From assembly GCA_027946555.1 (NCBI GenBank), contig JAPEVC010000344.1, forward strand, positions 1 through 26,515: a stretch of 26,515 nucleotides of DNA, given 5' to 3'. Shown piece after piece: positions 21,401-26,515 of this stretch (the stretch's first letter is position 1; each line of letters opens with the position of its first letter). Below the pieces are notes generated by a model. It saw only the letters and a program-made list of their open reading frames with translations, searched no databases and was not told the DNA's origin. This stretch comes from Gnomoniopsis sp. IMI 355080 (Eukaryota; Ascomycota; Sordariomycetes; Diaporthales; Gnomoniaceae). The position numbers and the translations under genes were made by a program.

Positions 21401-22000
21401 AAGTGTCCGCTGTATATGGTCTCAGCAGGAGAGCTCGGCACAGATTCACGCATTCTTGAGGGCGAGTTGCAACGCATCCTTGACATCTGCCACGCATGGG
21501 GCGCCATTTTGCTCCTGGATGAAGCCGATGTCTTCCTCGAGAAGCGCAACATGGCCGATATTCACCGGAATGCTCTTGTCAGCATCTTTCTGCGGCAACT
21601 CGAGTATTTCCAGGGCATTCTTTTCTTAACCACAAATCGGGTCGAAACGTTTGACGATGCCTTCCAGTCCCGCATTCACATCGCCCTGCGATATGACCCT
21701 CTGGACTTGCGCGCCAAAAAGACTATTTTCAAGATGTTTGTCGAGCGCGCGCGTGCTCAACAGAAGACTGACAAGGATAAGATTGACTTCTCCGATGCGG
21801 ATTATGATACTTTGGCCCGCCATGACTTGAATGGCCGACAAATCAAGAACACCGTCATCCGTGCCCAAGCTCTCGCCGTGAACAAAGGCGAGCCGCTTGC
21901 TATGGCACATGTCAGGCAGATCTTGGACGTCCAAATCGACTTCCAGAAGGACCTGAAAGGCGGTACTGGGTACCAGGACGCGATGAGGAGCTATTTCTAG
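18488..22000 (+). CDS. AAA ATPase with DUF7025-type central region, nuclear-like N-terminus
   Basis: A 1025-aa protein in seven exons: 18488-19692, 19764-20188, 20275-20447, 20516-20727, 20832-21150, 21207-21285 and 21336-22000. N-terminus: lysine blocks (50-77), Ser/Asp/Glu patches (84-113, 150-172) and a Gly/Leu-rich tract (217-240) flanked by two GYPSLG copies. Middle: a conserved fungal domain (VDMVWDNTIHNFKL, LDKDYNDVKTSLDPMLEHGLITFDLLWALWKP, MIDPSIHRRINPNYP) that I assign from memory to DUF7025. C-terminus: one AAA module with Walker A GPPGTGKT (809-816), Walker B LLLDEAD (863-869), sensor 1 LTTNR, arginine-finger region FQSRIHIALRY and a C-terminal lid (LNGRQIKNTVIRAQALA). It probably remodels protein or nucleoprotein complexes in the nucleus; no partner is known. 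The intron-5 acceptor is placed at 21206 because the earlier AG would leave a 32-nt intron. ATG 18488 is the first in-frame methionine. Confidence 0.93.
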
Positions 22001-23144
22001 TTGGCGCATCTTTGCGGCAACTCGGATTACTTCTCAATTTTCAAAGACCGGATTACTTTCCTATCTGCGCTGCTCTTGTGTGAAACAAGTCAAGTCGTGG
22101 GATGATATCCAGTCTTTATGTCCTAAATCTGAGATTTCGACTTGATGGAAGCCTCAACTTCAACGGTCCAGATTGACAAAGACGGAAAGGATTCAAAGGA
22201 ACTCTGGAAACATGCGCATGATTGTGGGAACTCGACACAATTGATTACAGCGAGATTCACGCCAGCTATCGCCGGGAATGAGAAGAGGGGTCCGGTGATG
22301 CGAGAGCGTTAGCGAAGTCGGTAAGGAAGCTCCTGGCGACCTGTCTTCACGCAAGATGGACGACTCCAAGGTTTCAAATCCGGATGCACGAATCACGGCC
22401 TTGCGTAAGCGGGTTCTTTTACTGCGACTTGCATTGCGTTCGGTCTACGGTCCGAGATAGTCTTCGGTGCATACATCTATGTCCATAGCGAAAATTTCAT
22501 TTTTCCAATTGCCTGTTCTTACTAGGCCAAAATTGAGTTGATTTGGTGTATTTTCTCCTTATGCTCAACGCTCAGAACAGGACCCGCCTTTATATAGACA
22601 ATCTTGTTTGCCGAACAAGCCATATGCCACAGCTCACAGTAGCAAGTCCTACGCCTTTGAGCATCTGCGAATTTTGTGTGTTGCACTGTACAAGCAGCAT
22701 GATAAAACATTGGCTGAGCGCGACGTCGCCACCGAAATAATACATCATGTAGCCTTGAATAACGATTGGTTCAAATCTACTAAAGTGCCCACACTTTTGC
22801 ACAATAGCATTTGTCAAAGCCATCCTCGCGGAAAAGATCGGCAGATATAGTCGAAATCGCTGCCTTGGAGACAACTGCGTGTGGAGTAAACGCTCAGATA
22901 TAGCACACGGGCCGACCGAGCATTTTCAACTAGTAGTATACATGAGAGCACAGCACATTTAGCACTCAAAGACTGACATTTTCTCAGAGAGAAACCTGGC
23001 TAGGGAACTTTTTGCTCCGCTCCCATCTCTTTGCCGAGGCTTCCGATTTGGATCGACGAGCAATGTCCAAGGGCGTGCCCTTCACACTCCAGCTTCCCCG
23101 CAAAGCGCTACCCACCATCAACTGTCACAATGCCATTTTCGTGG

Positions 23145-23164
23145 GCCTTGCGGATCCGCAAGGC
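23145..23164. promoter_or_regulatory. Perfect 20-bp palindrome with CGG-N2-CCG core
   Basis: GCCTTGCGGATCCGCAAGGC is identical to its reverse complement. The centre, CGG-AT-CCG, is an inverted CGG pair, the half-site used by Zn(II)2Cys6 dimers. It lies about 553 bp upstream of the monooxygenase ATG. The palindrome is observed; a role as operator is inferred. Confidence 0.5.
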
Positions 23165-23574
23165 ATGCATAGTTGGAGTTTTGAAGAAGAAATGTTCGCC
23201 TGAACTCCACGCAACGTACATTCAGAGTTGCTGGTGCATTACACGTGTGGCTTGGCTTGATAAGGGTCGCACGATCGTGGTAGGTAGATGGCTATTTATG
23301 TTGCACCGGTCTTTGGCGGGTCCGCAAAATAGCGAGCCCAGCCGGTTACAAATATGTTAGATGTGTACTGTGACTACTGTCGTGGCTTTATGAGGCCTTT
23401 CACTCTAATACTATGTAGATCTGGGTTTCCATGGACCGAGAAAGCGGGGAAGCTGAGGTTCTGAGCAACAGAGGGGATATGATGGGGGGCTCCCTGGATT
23501 TGCGAGGCGAATCACTGTGTGGAATTGGTCTTGGTTGTGAGGATTTAGACCATCCATAATGGAAGGGCAAGTTG

Positions 23575-23582
23575 TATATAAA
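23575..23582 (+). promoter_or_regulatory. TATA box of the monooxygenase gene
   Basis: TATATAAA sits 135 bp upstream of the ATG at 23717, leaving about 100 nt for a leader. Confidence 0.6.
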
Positions 23583-23716
23583 GTCCTTGCCTTGGGAAAC
23601 GAATGGACTGCGAAGTATTGCACTCAAACTGAGAAAACTACCATTATTCTTCGATAACTTCTTTTTCTGCTGAAACAAAGCTCTAGCTTGAACCCATCTG
23701 TGTATACAATATCATC

Positions 23717-25773
23717 ATGTCCGACGGAAAGCCCAAAAAGTTCGCAACAGACCTCACTGACTACGCCGCTCGAAGAGGCACCGACGGACCTTACGCCGAC
23801 AACCTCGACGTAGATGTTCTCATCGTCGGCGCAGGCTTCGGTAAACACATATCCCCTTGTCCATTTCTACCAGATCCCACAAGACTAACAGACCTCCCTC
23901 ACCACACTTTAGGCGGCGTCTTCATGCTACAGTCGCTCCGATCACACGGCTTCAACTGCGTGCTCTACGAGGCGGGCACCTCGCTTGGCGGCACCTGGCG
24001 CTGGAACCGCTACCCAGGCGCGCGCGTGGACAGCGAGGTGCCAGAGTACGAGTTCTCGTGGCCCGAGGTGTGGAAGGACTGGACGTGGAGCACAAACTAT
24101 CCGGACTATCGCGAGCTGAGGGCATACTTTGACCATGTGGACCGGGTGCTGAATATCAAGAAAGATTGTGCGTTTGAGACGGTCGTGGTGGGGGCGCAGT
24201 TTGACACTGGGGAGGGGAAATGGAATGTGCAGACGGCGGATGGGAGGAAGGCAAAGGCTAAATACTTTGTGGTGGCGGCTGGGTTTGTGAGTCCGAAATC
24301 CGCCCCGTTCCCAGGAACAACTTGGCTTGATGGATTCTTGCTAATAGTCCGCTGTGTGCTTCAGGCAGCAAAGCGTTATGTACCTGACTGGCCTGGCCTT
24401 GACAAGTTCAAGGGGATCATTCATCACTCGTCCTTTGTAAGTGGAGCTCTGACCTCTTCAACCCGTCCAAATCGGCAGCTTGCTGACAATATCATACATG
24501 TCAGTGGCCTGAAGAGGGTGTCGACGAACGAGGAAAGCGTTGTGCCGTTATTGGCACCGGCGCCTCAGGCGTCCAGATATCCCAGGAATGGGGTCCAACC
24601 GCTGGGGAGTTGAAGGTTTTCCAGCGCACCCCGAATCTGACCGTTCCAAGTAAGTCGCTTCCATAGGGGCGAAAAAGACAGATATAGAGAGAAAAGAGGG
24701 ACTTGCCCCTGCCTGGTATCAGAAGAAACTAACCCTTCGGCTAGTGGGGAAGAAGATGCTCACCCCGGAAGAGCAAAATGAGGGAAAGAAGTGGTACTCG
24801 AGGCTGTTTCAGCTTCGCGAGAAGTGTTACGGCGGCTTCTTCTACGGGATGCATGAGCGCTCCACGTTTGACGATTCGCCCGAAGAACGCGATGCCTTCT
24901 ACCACTCCCTCTGGGACTATGGTGGCTTCCGATTCTGGCTTGGGAACTACAGAGACATGCTGTTCAGCGCGGAAGCTAACCGCGAGGCGTACAATTTCTG
25001 GGCCCGGAATCAAAGAGCTCGAATCAAGGATCCCGTCAAGCGAGACATTCTTGCACCACTGGAGATGCCGCATTACTTTGGAGTGAAGAGGCCGTGCCTG
25101 GAACAGAATTATTATGAGCAGTTCAACCGTGATAATGTTGATGTGGTTGATATCGGCAAGAACGGAATTGCAGAGATCACGGAGACGGGTATCCGGCTAG
25201 AGGACGGCTCACATTATGAGTTTGACATCATTGCCATTGCGACGGGATTTGTGAGTATAGCCATGCATGCCGTTTCCTGGTGGGATCAAGGGACTGACAA
25301 AAATCCAGGACATCACCACAGGCGGTATGACCAACATGGGACTCAAGTCTATCCACAACACCACTCTCAACGACGAGTGGAAGAAGGCCGCCAACACATA
25401 TTTGGGCGTGACAGTGGGTGGATATCCGAACATGTTCCATCTTTACGGACCCCACGGCCCAACACTGCTTAGCAACGGCCCCAGCACGGTTGAAGTGCAG
25501 GGACGGTGGATTGTCGACTGCATCCGCAAGATGGAGCGCGAAAAGATCAAGTACATCAACCCGTCCGACGGGGCCACCAAGGCCTGGAAGCAGACGATCA
25601 ACGACATTAGCGACAATTCTCTGTTCCCAACGACGCGGTCAACATATATGGGTGGCAGTGTTCCTGGGAAAGCGTTTGAGCAGGTCAACTATGCGGGAGG
25701 AATCCCGAAATATGCAGAGGTCATTAGAGACAGGCTCGACGGCTGGAAGGGGTTTGAGGTTGTGAAAGCGTGA
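23717..25773 (+). CDS. Baeyer-Villiger flavin monooxygenase
   Basis: FAD/NADPH enzyme that inserts one oxygen next to a ketone, giving an ester or lactone. Exons are 23717-23840, 23913-24286, 24365-24436, 24505-24649, 24745-25250 and 25309-25773, giving 561 aa. First Rossmann motif GAGFGG (38-43) with acidic E61, then GGTWRWNRYPGARVDSE. The BVMO fingerprint FxGxxxHxxxW is exact (FKGIIHHSSFW, 181-191) and only appears after removing the intron at 24437-24504, which splits F190 from W191. Second Rossmann motif GTGASG (207-212) for NADPH, then FQRTPN. C-terminal ATGFD, GPHGPTLLSNGP and SVPGKAFEQVNYAGGIPKY match the class. Introns 1 (72 nt) and 2 (78 nt) are multiples of three and free of stops, so unspliced translation looks deceptively open. 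No signal peptide; probably cytosolic. Substrate (steroid, cyclic or long-chain ketone) cannot be told. Confidence 0.96.
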
Positions 25774-26264
25774 GGATGTGGGTGGACGTGACGATATCCT
25801 GGAAGATCTTGATCCTTCATCCTGTCCCATATGTGTTTGGGTTCTGTTCCGAAAGATTTTGGCGAAAGCTGTGAATATTATTGCGTGTATTCAATCTCTT
25901 GCATTTCGAGCGACGATGTGTGATGGACAATTAATTATGTAGCGCATACTTTGTGTTCCACCCGGGACGTGTCGTTATGAGGACTGGGCAGGGTTAGGGG
26001 AGTTTGACATCCCATGCCCATGTTAGCGTCTGGGATCAGGGATCAGGGGCCAGGCCAAGTCGAGCAAGCAGGGGTATCGTCGTTTATTCGCATGAGAACT
26101 TGACCGCGACGACGCGTCGAGCAGCGACATCGATCTCAGAAGGCTGACAGAATTACCTTGACCATCACCGACACCACAACTACCCGAAGGTCAAGGATAT
26201 TGACGCCCACCCCGTATGATCCCACTGGCTCCAATGTCATGACATCGTCACGACCTACCCCAAT
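25774..26264. other. Intergenic region: BVMO 3' flank and PSF2 promoter
   Basis: A 491-bp stretch. It includes a short tandem GGGATCA repeat (about 26032-26045) and the ACGCGT element at 26112-26117. No other gene is seen. Confidence 0.55.
26112..26117. promoter_or_regulatory. MCB element (ACGCGT) upstream of PSF2
   Basis: ACGCGT, within the longer palindrome CGACGCGTCG (26110-26119), lies 148 bp before the PSF2 ATG. In yeasts this site binds MBF (Mbp1-Swi6) and drives DNA-replication genes at G1/S. The hexamer also occurs at 17284, so chance is possible, but the gene context is fitting. Confidence 0.5.
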
Positions 26265-26515
26265 ATGGCCCACCCTCTTCCCCCGGGCCTCACTCCCTCC
26301 GAGGTCTCTTTCATATGCGAAATGGAAACGGTCACAGTCGTTCCGCGAGGGCGACTGAATAGTATAGACCTACTAAGTGTAAATCCAGCCTCGGCCTCCC
26401 AAAATGACGCTGAATACTAAATCAAATCACCCATGTTTGCAGGGCAAAACCCCCTCCCTCAAGCCTCCCCACCGAGCCAAACTTCCCCTCTGGCTCGCCC
26501 TCCTCCTCAAAAAGC
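26265..26515 (+). CDS. PSF2: GINS complex subunit Psf2, 3'-partial
   Basis: Subunit of the GINS tetramer (Sld5-Psf1-Psf2-Psf3), part of the Cdc45-MCM-GINS replicative helicase in the nucleus. Exon 1 is 26265-26378 and exon 2 starts at 26443 and runs off the window, giving 62 complete residues. The start MAHPLPPGLTPSEVSFICEM and continuation VTVVPRGRLNSIDLLS, then PSLKPPHRAKLPLWLALLLKK, follow the conserved Psf2 N-terminus (PxGLTPxExxFxxExE..VxVxP, then PP..A.vPLWLA..LKK). The donor is AGT|GTAAAT at 26378/26379 rather than A|GTGTAA at 26376/26377, because only the former keeps the LPLWLA frame. The intron is 64 nt, with tactaa then ttgcag. An MCB site lies in the promoter. The rest of the protein is outside the window. 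Confidence 0.9.

Larger units (their letters stand above)
22001..23716. other. Intergenic region between AAA ATPase and BVMO
   Basis: A 1.7 kb stretch with no supported gene; open frames (about 60-109 codons) look like chance. It holds the 3' end of the ATPase gene, a perfect 20-bp palindrome (23145-23164) and a TATA box (23575-23582) for the monooxygenase. Confidence 0.55.

Noticed and set aside
23012..23360. Overlapping frames of 63-109 codons upstream of the BVMO
   Set aside because: No recognisable domain; they surround the palindrome in what looks like promoter DNA.
10112..26515. Secondary-metabolite gene cluster
   Set aside because: There is no PKS, NRPS, terpene synthase or cluster regulator, and core genes (AAA ATPase, PSF2) are interspersed with the oxygenases.

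Overview
This window looks like nuclear DNA of a filamentous ascomycete (Pezizomycotina). The genes have many short introns (mostly 50-104 nt) with GT..AG ends and CTAAC/CTGAC-type branch points just before the acceptors. Start codons sit in CCATGG-like contexts, and the families present (a P450-reductase fusion, a Dal5-type transporter, a DUF7025-type AAA ATPase) are typical of moulds. I cannot fix the class or species from sequence alone. All exon coordinates below were worked out by hand from reading frame, splice signals and conserved protein motifs. No database search was run.

Left part (1-6.4 kb): a 5'-truncated MFS permease of the allantoate/pantothenate type (+) converges on a five-exon amidase-signature hydrolase (-), a plausible uptake-plus-hydrolysis pair for a nitrogen compound. 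A 1 kb promoter region with GATA-type sites lies between the amidase and a DHH-family exopolyphosphatase (+) that carries an N-terminal signal-like segment.

Middle part (6.9-18.5 kb): a single-pass membrane protein with a small six-cysteine ectodomain and a Ser/Thr-rich stalk (-, 5' end unresolved) is followed by a 2 kb gene-poor stretch with possible relics. Next is a complete four-exon CYP505/P450foxy-type self-sufficient fatty-acid hydroxylase (+), then an intronless basic/acidic coiled-coil protein of unknown function (+). A GNAT acetyltransferase follows that looks decayed: two compensating frame changes, a stop in the ancestral frame, and loss of the acetyl-CoA loop. A 2.2 kb non-coding stretch containing a strong hairpin comes after it.

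Right part (18.5 kb to end): a seven-exon, 1025-residue nuclear-looking AAA ATPase (+), a 1.7 kb intergenic region with a perfect 20-bp palindrome, a six-exon Baeyer-Villiger monooxygenase (+), and the first 1.3 exons of the GINS replication subunit PSF2 (+), with an MCB (ACGCGT) element in its promoter.

The window mixes core genes (PSF2, AAA ATPase) with accessory catabolic enzymes (permease, amidase, P450foxy, BVMO). I see no mobile element, CRISPR array, tRNA or rRNA. I did not find a clearly new biological system. The best leads are the secreted-looking polyphosphatase, the frame-compensated GNAT relic, the palindrome upstream of the BVMO, the hairpin near 17.2 kb and the unfinished N-terminus of the membrane protein.
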